64,000 bases of DNA. Source: a virus. Positions 53,765 to 62,132 of this stretch are shown here, one piece after another. Position numbers and translations under genes: made by a program. The number at the start of each line of letters is the position of its first letter. The stretch's first letter is position 1. The stretch covers positions 1 through 64,000 of IMG/VR virus record IMGVR_UViG_3300003872_000001; one strand, 5' to 3'. The notes under the pieces were generated by a model. The model saw nothing but the letters and a program-made list of their open reading frames with translations. It did no database searches and was not told the DNA's origin.

Positions 53765-55210
53765 ATGGATAAGATAGAAACTAGGCATGAGTCAGTGGTA
53801 AATAGTTTATATAAAAGTATATGTTATAAGTTAAGTAATGATAATAAAATTAGAATGTTCACTAAGGATCAATTAGATAAATATCTATTATCTAATGAAA
53901 CATATAATACTATATTAAATAATCTACAACATACACAAAATAAAGAAGACTACCCGGTATTAGACTATGTAGATAATGGTAGAAATGAAATATATTTAGA
54001 CCATTTAACTATAGATACTAAATCGGGCATATTGAAATTAACAGGTTCTAAAGTATGTAGTGTTTGTAAAAAGGAATTACCTTTAACAGATTTTGGTAAA
54101 ACTGGTGTTAATAGTAGATCAGCTACCGGTAGACATTCAGCCTGTAAGAAATGTATTAGATTAAAAATGAAAGAGCCTAAACAACTATTATCTTTTATAC
54201 ATAGATATTTAGATAAAAATCCTAAAATAGATTTAAAATTTACTAGAGAAGAGATGTGGGATAGTTGGTTACGACCGGATAGTGAATTTATGAAGTTATA
54301 TAACGCATGGGACAAAATAAATATAAATGATACTCCGAGAATAGAACTCATTGATAAAACTAAACCTTATACATTAGATAATATAAGGCCAATCACTATG
54401 AGAATACTTAAACGATTAGCTAAAGAATCCACTACTAAAGTATGTCAAAAATGTAAAAAAGAATTACCTAAAGAAGCATTCTCTATAAATAGTAAAACTA
54501 AAGATGGTAGAGATACTACTTGTAAACAGTGTACTATAAACGAAAGTAGAGATTTTCATAAGTTAGGATGGCGTATGTATAATGGTATGGTTGGTCGTAG
54601 TAAACGTAGAGGGCATGCGTTACCGACATATGATAAATATGAGTTTCAAAAATGGTTAGAGAACCAACCTAATTACAAAACACTATACAATAATTGGAAA
54701 GAACATAATTGGAACGAAAATTATTCTCCTAGTATTGACAGAATAAATAATTATATAGGTTATACTTTAGATAATATACAATTAACTACACGGGAAGCTA
54801 ATAATGGTAAAGAGAGAATTCCTGTTTTACTATATGATAAAAGGGGCAATCTCTTAAAGTATTTTGTTAATATAAAAAATTGCGCAGAATATCTAGAGAT
54901 ACACCCAGTTACTATTTTTAGGAATGTTAAAAAAGGTAAATTTTACTATAATGAACATATAGTTATACCTGAAAGAATATTTTCTGAAATGTTATTAAAA
55001 TCTATATTAAAAAGAGTAGTTACTATAGTAGACAATAAAGATAAAATTTTATCTATAGGTAAAAAAGGTAACATTAAAGTGTATGATAATATTAAAGATT
55101 GCTCTAGTGATACTAATGATTCTCCTAAAGCTATTAATAATATATTAAGATCCGGTAATAAAAGAAAATTTAGCAAGAATGGTTATACATATGAAAAACT
55201 AGTTAAGTAG
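53765..55210 (+). CDS. Free-standing HNH endonuclease with zinc fingers and NUMOD1-like domain
   Basis: A 481-residue protein with RBS AAAAGGAAAC. It has two Cys4 zinc fingers (VCSVCKKELPLTDFG...HSACKKC and VCQKCKKELPKEAF...DTTCKQC). Each is followed by an HNH-type region (RIELIDKTKPYTLDNIRPIT and SPSIDRINNYIGYTLDNIQL), so the arrangement is duplicated. Residues ~355-405 (VLLYDKRGNLLKYFVNIKNC, AEYLEIHPVTIFRNVKKG) resemble NUMOD1 helix-turn-helix modules common in phage homing endonucleases. Likely a selfish DNA endonuclease. It stands alone between divergent genes with a 169-nt AT-rich leader (53596-53764) holding no gene. Confidence 0.83.
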   Translation: MDKIETRHESVVNSLYKSICYKLSNDNKIRMFTKDQLDKYLLSNETYNTILNNLQHTQNKEDYPVLDYVDNGRNEIYLDHLTIDTKSGILKLTGSKVCSVCKKELPLTDFGKTGVNSRSATGRHSACKKCIRLKMKEPKQLLSFIHRYLDKNPKIDLKFTREEMWDSWLRPDSEFMKLYNAWDKININDTPRIELIDKTKPYTLDNIRPITMRILKRLAKESTTKVCQKCKKELPKEAFSINSKTKDGRDTTCKQCTINESRDFHKLGWRMYNGMVGRSKRRGHALPTYDKYEFQKWLENQPNYKTLYNNWKEHNWNENYSPSIDRINNYIGYTLDNIQLTTREANNGKERIPVLLYDKRGNLLKYFVNIKNCAEYLEIHPVTIFRNVKKGKFYYNEHIVIPERIFSEMLLKSILKRVVTIVDNKDKILSIGKKGNIKVYDNIKDCSSDTNDSPKAINNILRSGNKRKFSKNGYTYEKLVK

Positions 55211-55261
55211 CTAAATTCTAATATTTCTTGAATGTTCCAAAATAAAAATAAGGTTAATGTC

Positions 55262-56134
55262 ATGACAGAAAATGTATTAAAAGAATATAGGTTAGCTATA
55301 GAGAGTTTACCTAATTTAAAACAACGCGTAGATATGTTAGAATCTTCTAATGAGAATTTAGGAGCTGTATTCAATAGTGTCTCAGGATTTATAACATCAC
55401 AATTCACAGCTATATATAATACCTTTAGTAATAACAGCAGTAGATTAGAGAAGGTTAATAAAAAAGATCTAAGCGAACAAGCGAAAGACCTTATTAAAAC
55501 TAAAAAAGATATAGCTAAAATTATATCTAGTAAAGAAATGGCTACTTTACATAATATTGAAGTGCCTGTACCACTAGGTATGAAAGTAGATATGCTTACT
55601 GCATCAAGTTATCTAAATACAGCAACTACTAGAATCTCTAAAAAGATATTAGTGTATATATACGAAGTAGATACATTAGTTAGTAAAATGTTAGCTGACG
55701 CTGACTATAGGAAGAAACTTAAACCAGGCAAAATGTTCTTTGAAATACGAAGTGACTCTAATGATAATTTAGATAATATAAAAGCTATCATTGATGAAAA
55801 TGGTGTTAAAGATAGGATGACTCTAGATAACCTTTTACCTAACTTAAATAGTTTAAATTCAATTTTAGCTAATTTAAATAGTGCTAATAACACACTCACT
55901 TATAGTAAGGTAAAAAAAATAGCAGAATCTATAAATGAATTAAGTAGCAAAATAAATGATTTATACGAATATTATACTGATAATAAAGATCTCGGTATAA
56001 CTAAATCTAGTATATCTGAATTAGCTTATGGTGTAGAAAATCTAGCAGATTATACTACTAGTAGTATAACAGTTTTCTATTTAGTTAACCAACTGAATAG
56101 TTCATTTGTCAATATGATAAAATTAATAAAATAA
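55262..56134 (+). CDS. Candidate head-internal or virion protein
   Basis: A 290-residue, mostly helical protein. The frame is open from 55232, but the ATG at 55262 (MTENVLKEYRLAIESLPNLK) fits the spacing to AAGG upstream. Long coiled-coil-like helices (LKQRVDMLESSNENLGAVFN; LNSLNSILANLNSANNTLTY) and few aromatics are seen. It lies 9 nt before the 56144 gene, with which it shares an acidic helical start. A head-internal protein injected with DNA is one possibility; no family is recognised. Confidence 0.6.
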   Translation: MTENVLKEYRLAIESLPNLKQRVDMLESSNENLGAVFNSVSGFITSQFTAIYNTFSNNSSRLEKVNKKDLSEQAKDLIKTKKDIAKIISSKEMATLHNIEVPVPLGMKVDMLTASSYLNTATTRISKKILVYIYEVDTLVSKMLADADYRKKLKPGKMFFEIRSDSNDNLDNIKAIIDENGVKDRMTLDNLLPNLNSLNSILANLNSANNTLTYSKVKKIAESINELSSKINDLYEYYTDNKDLGITKSSISELAYGVENLADYTTSSITVFYLVNQLNSSFVNMIKLIK

Positions 56135-56143
56135 GGAAACAGA

Positions 56144-57448
56144 ATGAAGTTATTCGACTTAAGTAATGAAGAAGTAGTTGCTACTGAAGCATATGTACCA
56201 AATGAAGATATGGTTGAAGAAATAACTAACCTACAGAATGAGATAGTTATGAGTTGTGAGGCTATGACTGAAGGTCTAGCTACAGTTGAAAGACTAGAGA
56301 CTATGTTAGCTAGTCACGAGAATCTACCAAAGAATATTAAGTCTGATGTAGCTTATTGTAATGTAGCTACAGAGAACATCTCTATGGTATGTGCTAATAT
56401 AGGCCTAACTCCGTCAGTACAAGTATCTGTAGAGTCTATAGATGATAAAGAACTAGGATCGCTATCTACTGAAGATATTAAAGATACTATACAAAAAATA
56501 ATAAATGCAATCAAGAAGATGTTCTTGAAAGTAGCAGCTAAGATCAAACAGTTCATAACTAAACTAGTTCATAATGGTAGAAGACTAGATGCTAGATTGG
56601 ATGCATTTAAAAAAATAGTTAATGACTCTAAAGCAGAAGATGTGCAAGATGAAAAGAAAGAAATTTTATTAAAGAAATTAAAGAAATTCACAACTTTATT
56701 TTCAGCTGCATTAGATGATGGCGCTTCTGGTTCATTAACACTTAAACAACTTGATACATTAATTAGCTTTAGTTCAGAATACAAAAACGTGGATAGTTCT
56801 ATTGAAGTACCAGAAGAATTAATGAATGCTTTCATGAATGGTTTTGCTGACCCTGAAAATGAAGACAAAATATGGGCCGATATCGTTAAACGTTACGAGC
56901 ATAATTATAAAACTCTATTCGGTAAACTATTACATAATCTGGCTAAGAATAAAATAGAAGGAGATGACGAAAAAAAAATTGTAACTGATATAAAAATACA
57001 GCCAATACGCGTGGATGGTGATGTGATTTCCGGTATGATATACTACATGTATACCAAGAATAAAGATAAAGAACCAGAACTTATGTTAAAATTTATGAGC
57101 TTTAAATGTGACCAAGATCGGGTATTCCATGATACTTCAAGTGAGAAAGTTTCTGTTCCGGATTTAGCAGATGTTAAAAAATTTATATCTGGTATTGAAA
57201 AGCCTAGTTCCGTATTAAGTAAATTATCTAAAGGTGGTGAAGAAGATTTAGACACAACTGAAAGATCTATTAAAAGATTAGAAGAAATTGTCAAAGACGA
57301 TGATAGTGAAAGTGTTCGTATTAGTTCAAAAATTAATGAAATATATAGTATAGTTCCTAAAGTAGTTAATGGTAATATTATTAACTATTATAACAATATT
57401 GTTAATATATTAGATTTATTTTCTGCATATATTGTAGTTAAAAAATAA
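56144..57448 (+). CDS. Candidate head-internal protein with possible protease sites
   Basis: A 434-residue protein with RBS AATAAGGAAA. The acidic amino-terminal ~100 residues (MKLFDLSNEEVVATEAYVPN) end with VQVSVESIDD. A basic amphipathic helix pattern then follows (DTIQKIINAIKKMFLKVAAK, IKQFITKLVHNGRRLDARLD). In phiKZ-type phages the head protease cleaves after S/A/G-x-E, and SVE here would fit, releasing a propeptide. That layout, acidic propeptide then basic mature protein, is typical of ejected inner-head proteins. This is inference from pattern; there is no direct match. A hairpin at 57454 follows. Confidence 0.6.
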   Translation: MKLFDLSNEEVVATEAYVPNEDMVEEITNLQNEIVMSCEAMTEGLATVERLETMLASHENLPKNIKSDVAYCNVATENISMVCANIGLTPSVQVSVESIDDKELGSLSTEDIKDTIQKIINAIKKMFLKVAAKIKQFITKLVHNGRRLDARLDAFKKIVNDSKAEDVQDEKKEILLKKLKKFTTLFSAALDDGASGSLTLKQLDTLISFSSEYKNVDSSIEVPEELMNAFMNGFADPENEDKIWADIVKRYEHNYKTLFGKLLHNLAKNKIEGDDEKKIVTDIKIQPIRVDGDVISGMIYYMYTKNKDKEPELMLKFMSFKCDQDRVFHDTSSEKVSVPDLADVKKFISGIEKPSSVLSKLSKGGEEDLDTTERSIKRLEEIVKDDDSESVRISSKINEIYSIVPKVVNGNIINYYNNIVNILDLFSAYIVVKK

Positions 57449-57453
57449 GTATA

Positions 57454-57492
57454 GTTATACGCTAGTAGCTAATATGCTACTAGTGTATATAA
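57454..57492 (+). terminator. Hairpin terminator
   Basis: Stem GTTATACGCTAGTAGC with GCTACTAGTGTATAAC around TAATAT, one G-T pair, followed by TTTT. CTAGTAGC family. Confidence 0.75.
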
Positions 57493-57543
57493 CTTTTAAA
57501 TTACTTATTTCATTAGTGGAAAATAGAAAATAAAGGTTAAGAA

Positions 57544-58971
57544 ATGTCTAAAACTAAAGAAGAGAATGATATTGAAGTAGAACCTACATATCATATGGTT
57601 ATATATTGTGATGGAAGTGCTGGGCCTACTAATCCCGGATTCTATGGTACTGGTATACATGGTTATATTTATAGTAATAAAAGTATAGGTATGAAAAATG
57701 GTGACCGGCCTAATAAGTTTATGATAACCGATATGGGGTATATAGAAAATGGTCAAATGAGTGATAAGGCTAATACTATTATTCCATTAGTCTACTTAGA
57801 TGGCTATAGGTCTAATAATGGTATAAATAGTAATAATGCTGCTGAAATAGATGGTATACAAATAGCTATAGAAACTGCTCTGGATAATTCTAAATATAAA
57901 ATATCGTCTATCTATATTAAAACAGATAGTCTATATGCTATGGGTGTTTTTGAGAAAGCTAAAGGGAGTGTGAAAATTTGGGATACACCAGACAGACCTA
58001 ATATCGAAAGATATTGGTTAGCTAAGGATATATTAGAAAGAGCTAAAGAAGTTAACCTTGAAATTAATATTATTAAAGTACTTGGACATAGTACTGCTAT
58101 CGGTAATCATTTAGCTGATAGGATGGCATTCTTAGGTAGAGATATGAGTGGTAAGTATTCTAAAGATGAAACTATTATTAAATATACCGAACCAAAATAC
58201 TGGAAGCCTAAAATAATTAAAAATTCTCTTATTAATTTTAAGAATTTATACTTTATGAAAGGTCTGACTAATCCTAATATGTATTCTATATTAAATTATG
58301 GTGATGTGGAATTAGGTAAAAAAACAAACACAGCAACATTTGGGCTAGTTAAATTAAATGAGCCTATTACATATATTAATAATATTATAGATCAATTTAA
58401 CAGGTATCTAGGAACTAAAGCAGTTATTTCAACTATAGATCTTAGTGTACTTTATTCGCAACGCATGATGCATTATTATGATTTATTTAAAGATGAAATA
58501 CTTATTCCTAATCCTAGAGGTAGAAAATACTTAGCTGTTCTAGAAGAAGATATAGTGTGTAGTGAAGTATACCCGCCTGGATTAGCTAAAAGTGCCCTAG
58601 ACAAGACTTTGATACTTAATAATATCATCTATGATTATGAACATGAGAAGAATATGTTCCACTATGTAGATATAACAGATAAGATTTATGGTGTGGACAG
58701 TAAAGGTAAACCTAAAACTCTACTAACACAAACTGATACTATAATAGATGTTACTATAGAATGTGGTGTTGTTAAATTAGAAGTAGGCACAGATATAATA
58801 AATAGAAATTTACTTAAGAAGATTGAAAATGAAGAAACTAAAGTTTATTTAGTTTATGTATATAAAAGTAAAACTAGTGTACAATACTGGACCTTAGTTG
58901 ATGCTACTAAGGTTAATAATATTGGTGTGTACTGTAATTTTTATACTGGTTATTTATTCTGTAAAAAGTAA
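57544..58971 (+). CDS. RNase H-type protein with extra C-terminal domain
   Basis: A 475-residue protein. Residues ~15-200 form an RNase HI fold with all catalytic residues visible: Asp23 (YCDGSAG), Glu101 (NNAAEIDG), Asp128 (IKTDSLYA), and a His182/Asp192 pair (GHSTAIGNHLADRMA). It would degrade RNA in RNA:DNA hybrids, for example primers or R-loops. The remaining ~275 residues (INFKNLYFMKGLTNPNMYSI, LIPNPRGRKYLAVLEEDIV) match nothing I recognise. The fusion is unusual in length. RBS AAAGG precedes the ATG. A hairpin at 58978 follows. Confidence 0.85.
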   Translation: MSKTKEENDIEVEPTYHMVIYCDGSAGPTNPGFYGTGIHGYIYSNKSIGMKNGDRPNKFMITDMGYIENGQMSDKANTIIPLVYLDGYRSNNGINSNNAAEIDGIQIAIETALDNSKYKISSIYIKTDSLYAMGVFEKAKGSVKIWDTPDRPNIERYWLAKDILERAKEVNLEINIIKVLGHSTAIGNHLADRMAFLGRDMSGKYSKDETIIKYTEPKYWKPKIIKNSLINFKNLYFMKGLTNPNMYSILNYGDVELGKKTNTATFGLVKLNEPITYINNIIDQFNRYLGTKAVISTIDLSVLYSQRMMHYYDLFKDEILIPNPRGRKYLAVLEEDIVCSEVYPPGLAKSALDKTLILNNIIYDYEHEKNMFHYVDITDKIYGVDSKGKPKTLLTQTDTIIDVTIECGVVKLEVGTDIINRNLLKKIENEETKVYLVYVYKSKTSVQYWTLVDATKVNNIGVYCNFYTGYLFCKK

Positions 58972-58977
58972 TATCTG

Positions 58978-59004
58978 TATACTAGTAGGCAACTACTGGT
59001 ATAC
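58978..59004 (+). terminator. Imperfect hairpin
   Basis: GTATACTAGTAG with CTACTGGTATAC around GCAA, one mismatch or G-T pair, 7 nt after the RNase H stop. Confidence 0.6.
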
Positions 59005-59092
59005 TTGTAAGCATTTCTTGAATAATATGTAACCTTTAGTTATTAAAAAGAGGTTCATTATGTTAAATATGAAAAATTAATAAGGAATGATT

Positions 59093-59500
59093 ATGTCTGA
59101 TAATAGTATATTTACCGATGACGAAAAAGAAATATTAGAACTTACTAAAAAAGTAAGAATCGATGCTTTAAAATCTTTAACAAAAAATGGCTCACCTGTA
59201 AAAACTAATGAACTAAGAATATTAAATGAAATAAGTACATCTTTAGATAAGGTTGTACAAGATTCTGCGTCAAATAGACTTAAGTCAGAGGATGTTAAAA
59301 ATAGTAGTGCCACTGTAGATTTAGTTAGGGAGACATTATTAAATGCTCAGAAGATTAAAAGTAAAATGACCATGAATACTGTACGTGAATTAGATAGCAA
59401 TTTTAAATTAGAACATATTGTTCCCGGTCATACTGATATCAACCCTGGTAAACTAGAGCCTTCTGAATTTATAGATATTAACGATGGAGATGCCAAATGA
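59093..59500 (+). CDS. Small protein of unknown function
   Basis: A 135-residue protein. ATG 59093 is preferred over 59087 because AATAAGGAA spaces 8 nt to it. It is highly charged and helical (SDNSIFTDDEKEILELTKKV), ending GDAK. The ATGA overlap with the next gene couples translation. It resembles small phage accessory or chaperone-type proteins, but no family is recognised. Confidence 0.65.
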   Translation: MSDNSIFTDDEKEILELTKKVRIDALKSLTKNGSPVKTNELRILNEISTSLDKVVQDSASNRLKSEDVKNSSATVDLVRETLLNAQKIKSKMTMNTVRELDSNFKLEHIVPGHTDINPGKLEPSEFIDINDGDAK

Positions 59501-60300
59501 TAATCAACTCACAAAGAACTATATACGCACTAGACATGCAATCACATATGATGCTAGGTATGCCATATGAAACATTACCGAATACTACATTAAATGAAAA
59601 ATATAATTTTTTAACTAACTTAACTACAAATGGTGTATATCCTACTATTAAATATCTGGTAATAGGTAAGGGCGGTACACCTAAGTTCACTAATAGTCTA
59701 ATGAAGCACTCTGCACACACAGCTAAAGATGCAGCACTATTCGAACAAGTTCCTTTTGTGATGAAAACACATGAGACTGATTTGTCTGCAGCAGACCAAG
59801 CTAAATATAGATTTAGATTTATAGAGATTCATAATGGTGTAGAATATGTATGTTACTATTTAAAAATTATTCCATCGATTGATTTAAATCGTGGTATTTA
59901 CCAGGTTAATGTTGTTGGTAATGATGGTAAGTTAGGTTACTTCGACACAAACAGAAGCGATATATTACTACCTAAACCAGCGGCTAATATAAATTATTTA
60001 GATACAGCAAATAGTGTTTACCTTGCAAAAAGTATGAAAGTTATGTTCGAGATGACTATTGATGATATAGACAACCTTAAAGAAGTATATAAAATACTTT
60101 ATAAGGAACCTGTTAACATAACTGAAATTGGAGTTTGTAGCGGGATTGACACACCTATTGCTAGTGGAGCTATTGAGGCTAAATGCGTACAACTTAATTA
60201 CTTTGTAGGAGTAGACATTAATCTGGTAGAAGATCTTGACGCCAATGGCCAGTTTATTAGATCGATAGAAATTGGTGGTAGTGAAATGTTAATAATGTAA
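59497..60300 (+). CDS. Putative virion structural protein
   Basis: A 267-residue protein starting in an ATGA overlap. It is beta-rich (YLVIGKGGTPKFTNSLMKHS, FRFIEIHNGVEYVCYYLKII), with the IYQVNVVGNDGKLGYF segment and a carboxy-terminal SIEIGGSEMLIM. The composition fits a baseplate- or tail-type structural protein of large phages. It lies in a unit with the 59093 gene and, 14 nt later, the RuvC-like gene. Confidence 0.65.
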   Translation: MIINSQRTIYALDMQSHMMLGMPYETLPNTTLNEKYNFLTNLTTNGVYPTIKYLVIGKGGTPKFTNSLMKHSAHTAKDAALFEQVPFVMKTHETDLSAADQAKYRFRFIEIHNGVEYVCYYLKIIPSIDLNRGIYQVNVVGNDGKLGYFDTNRSDILLPKPAANINYLDTANSVYLAKSMKVMFEMTIDDIDNLKEVYKILYKEPVNITEIGVCSGIDTPIASGAIEAKCVQLNYFVGVDINLVEDLDANGQFIRSIEIGGSEMLIM

Positions 60301-60314
60301 ATTAAGGAGGATCT

Positions 60315-60869
60315 ATGGATACAATTAATATTTTAGCAATAGATCCTGGTGGGAATACAGGTGTTTCTATATTTACTATAAATGTAGTTACTATTGAAAT
60401 CGTTAATATAGAAACATTTTTTATAGATTTAGAATATTATGATAAAGATAATGATTATGAAAAACTAAAAAATAAACTATTAGGTTTAAGCGTTAGCATA
60501 AAACATATAATAGATGTTTATAATCCACACATACTAGCAATTGAAGATACATTTGTAAATTATAGATTTCCCAAATCAGCAATTTATCTTTCCCAATATA
60601 TAGCAACTATTGAACTAGCTGTAATGTCGTCTAATAAATTTATTAAAATATATAAATATCCTCCTAAACTTATAAAATATTATGTAGGAGCTAAAGGTAA
60701 TGCCGATAAAGATATGATGTTAGCTAGAGTAGCTCTTATACCTGAGATAACTAAATATATTAACCCATACCATATAACTGAACATGAAATCGATAGTTTA
60801 GCTATAGGTTATATTACTATAAATTTTATACGAGAAGATCCTTTACAATTATTAATCCTTTGTAGTTAG
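60315..60869 (+). CDS. RuvC-like Holliday junction resolvase
   Basis: A 184-residue protein with RBS AAGGAGG. It shows the RuvC/RNase H-fold pattern: ILAIDPGGNTG (Asp10), LAIEDTF (Glu77, Asp78), and HEIDSLAIGY (Asp160) with a preceding GNADKDMM segment as in RuvC. It likely resolves branched phage DNA before packaging. The carboxy-terminal end LLILCS-stop overlaps the left edge of the third tnpB-type element, so the last codons may have been changed by insertion. No signal peptide. Confidence 0.85.
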   Translation: MDTINILAIDPGGNTGVSIFTINVVTIEIVNIETFFIDLEYYDKDNDYEKLKNKLLGLSVSIKHIIDVYNPHILAIEDTFVNYRFPKSAIYLSQYIATIELAVMSSNKFIKIYKYPPKLIKYYVGAKGNADKDMMLARVALIPEITKYINPYHITEHEIDSLAIGYITINFIREDPLQLLILCS

Positions 60870-61010
60870 TAAAACTTCATCCTTCAGAGCTGGGTAACAC
60901 TAGAGTGTTACAACTAGTAATATAACTATCAAGTACTATAGGTAGGGAACCGACCTTAGCTGCTCTTAGAGTAGTCTAGAAGCCACCTCGTTCGCAAAGT
61001 GGTAGTTCAC
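60863..61010 (+). mobile_element. Internally deleted IS200/IS605-type element, copy 3
   Basis: A 148-bp element: the left end TAGTTAGTAAAACT with a degenerate hairpin, a few tnpB codons (RVLQLVI-stop), and the 97-nt omega-RNA-like right end at 60914-61010. It is shorter than copy 2 and has lost nearly all of tnpB. The terminal hairpin loop reads TTCGCAAAG in place of TTCACGGGG, reducing pairing. A non-autonomous, decaying copy. Confidence 0.72.
60914..61010 (+). ncRNA. omega-RNA-like / right end, copy 3
   Basis: A 97-nt copy sharing most bases with copies 1 and 2, including GGTAGGGAACCGACC and TTAGCTGCTCTTAGAG. The bases following TTCAC (TAATGATATAAC...) would be the guide position. There is no experimental support here for transcription. 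Confidence 0.58.
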
Positions 61011-61024
61011 TAATGATATAACAT

Positions 61025-61047
61025 ACTATTAGGTATTACCTAATAGT
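61025..61047 (+). terminator. Hairpin terminator
   Basis: A perfect 10-bp stem ACTATTAGGT with its complement around ATT, just after the copy-3 element. Confidence 0.7.
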
Positions 61048-61106
61048 GTGTAAATATTTGACATATATCACTTCCCTGAATGAAGAAAATATAAATAGGA
61101 GGAGCT

Positions 61107-61586
61107 ATGATTAAAAGGATTATAAATAAGTTACAAAATTATTTAAATATACATAATGAAGACCCAATCATAGTAAAAATTAATAAATTAGAATCACATA
61201 TTTCTAAATATGAATTTAATCCTTATTTAACAGCAAGTAATATAGAAGTCATACATCCAGATATATTGATCTATACAAAAGCCATTAATGACTTACTTGC
61301 ACAAAATTTATCTAAAAATTATATTAAGGTACAACCTATAAATAAGAATAGTGTATTAACAGTCCATATAGGTACCTTCTGGACTGATCAAGGCAATTTA
61401 CTAACAAATACTAATGCAGCTTTTAAAGAGTGGCTAGAGGCCTCTAAAGAGCTTATTAATAGATACAATATAAATATCAAATTAGTAGGATCTGGTATAC
61501 CATATAGTAATGCAGTCAAACTACAACCATACATCACTAATATAAGGAGTATAATCAATACATTGGAATTAGATTACTTCTCTTAG
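61107..61586 (+). CDS. Unknown protein
   Basis: A 159-residue protein with a strong AGGAGGAG ribosome site. It is helical at the amino terminus (IKRIINKLQNYLNIHNEDPI), then mixed alpha/beta with strand VLTVHIGTFW. No recognised family. It stands alone between the tnpB-type element and the promoter motif at 61642. Confidence 0.62.
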   Translation: MIKRIINKLQNYLNIHNEDPIIVKINKLESHISKYEFNPYLTASNIEVIHPDILIYTKAINDLLAQNLSKNYIKVQPINKNSVLTVHIGTFWTDQGNLLTNTNAAFKEWLEASKELINRYNINIKLVGSGIPYSNAVKLQPYITNIRSIINTLELDYFS

Positions 61587-61619
61587 TTACCAGAAGTAAG
61601 TATTTGAGATATGTGCGTA

Positions 61620-61659
61620 TTTGATTCTAAACAGAAACAAGTATATAATATTAAAATAA
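61620..61659 (+). promoter_or_regulatory. Candidate phage promoter with dyad
   Basis: Core TATATAATATTAAAATAA at 61642-61659, with the upstream GATTCT...AGAAAC dyad nearly identical to that before 243. It is 59 nt before ATG 61719. Confidence 0.6.
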
Positions 61660-61718
61660 GCATAACAATCAATGTTGTGTAAGCCATCACCAAGTATGGT
61701 GATATAAAAGGAAACTTT

Positions 61719-62132
61719 ATGAATAAAGGTAAGATCAAGTTAGAGGAAATAACAACTTTCCAAGAAGGAACAATATTAACGAAACTATGGCGTAATATTT
61801 TACATGATATTAACTATATAAATAATTTAGAATATTTAGTTAATAGATATGTCAATAAGACTAAATCTTCTGTTAATATGGTTAATAGACGAACTAAGTC
61901 GTCACTTATTAAAAATATAACAGCCAAAGATATGAGTTGGAGAACTTTTATAGATTTAATATTTAATGTCTTAGATATCAAATTTATGACAATTAGTATT
62001 AAGTTAGATCATGCTGACGGTACTAGTACTGTGCACCATATTAAAACAGCTAAACCAATTATTAAAAAGACACTTAAGGGAGTCATAGATGGAGATACAG
62101 ATGAAGAAACAAATGATAAAAAGTCTATATGA
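61719..62132 (+). CDS. Small protein of unknown function
   Basis: A 137-residue protein with RBS AAAAGGAAA. Helical, basic middle (VNMVNRRTKSSLIKNITAKD), and an acidic end (GVIDGDTDEETNDKKSI). First gene of a coupled three-gene unit (61719, 62089, 62525). No known domain. Confidence 0.65.
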   Translation: MNKGKIKLEEITTFQEGTILTKLWRNILHDINYINNLEYLVNRYVNKTKSSVNMVNRRTKSSLIKNITAKDMSWRTFIDLIFNVLDIKFMTISIKLDHADGTSTVHHIKTAKPIIKKTLKGVIDGDTDEETNDKKSI

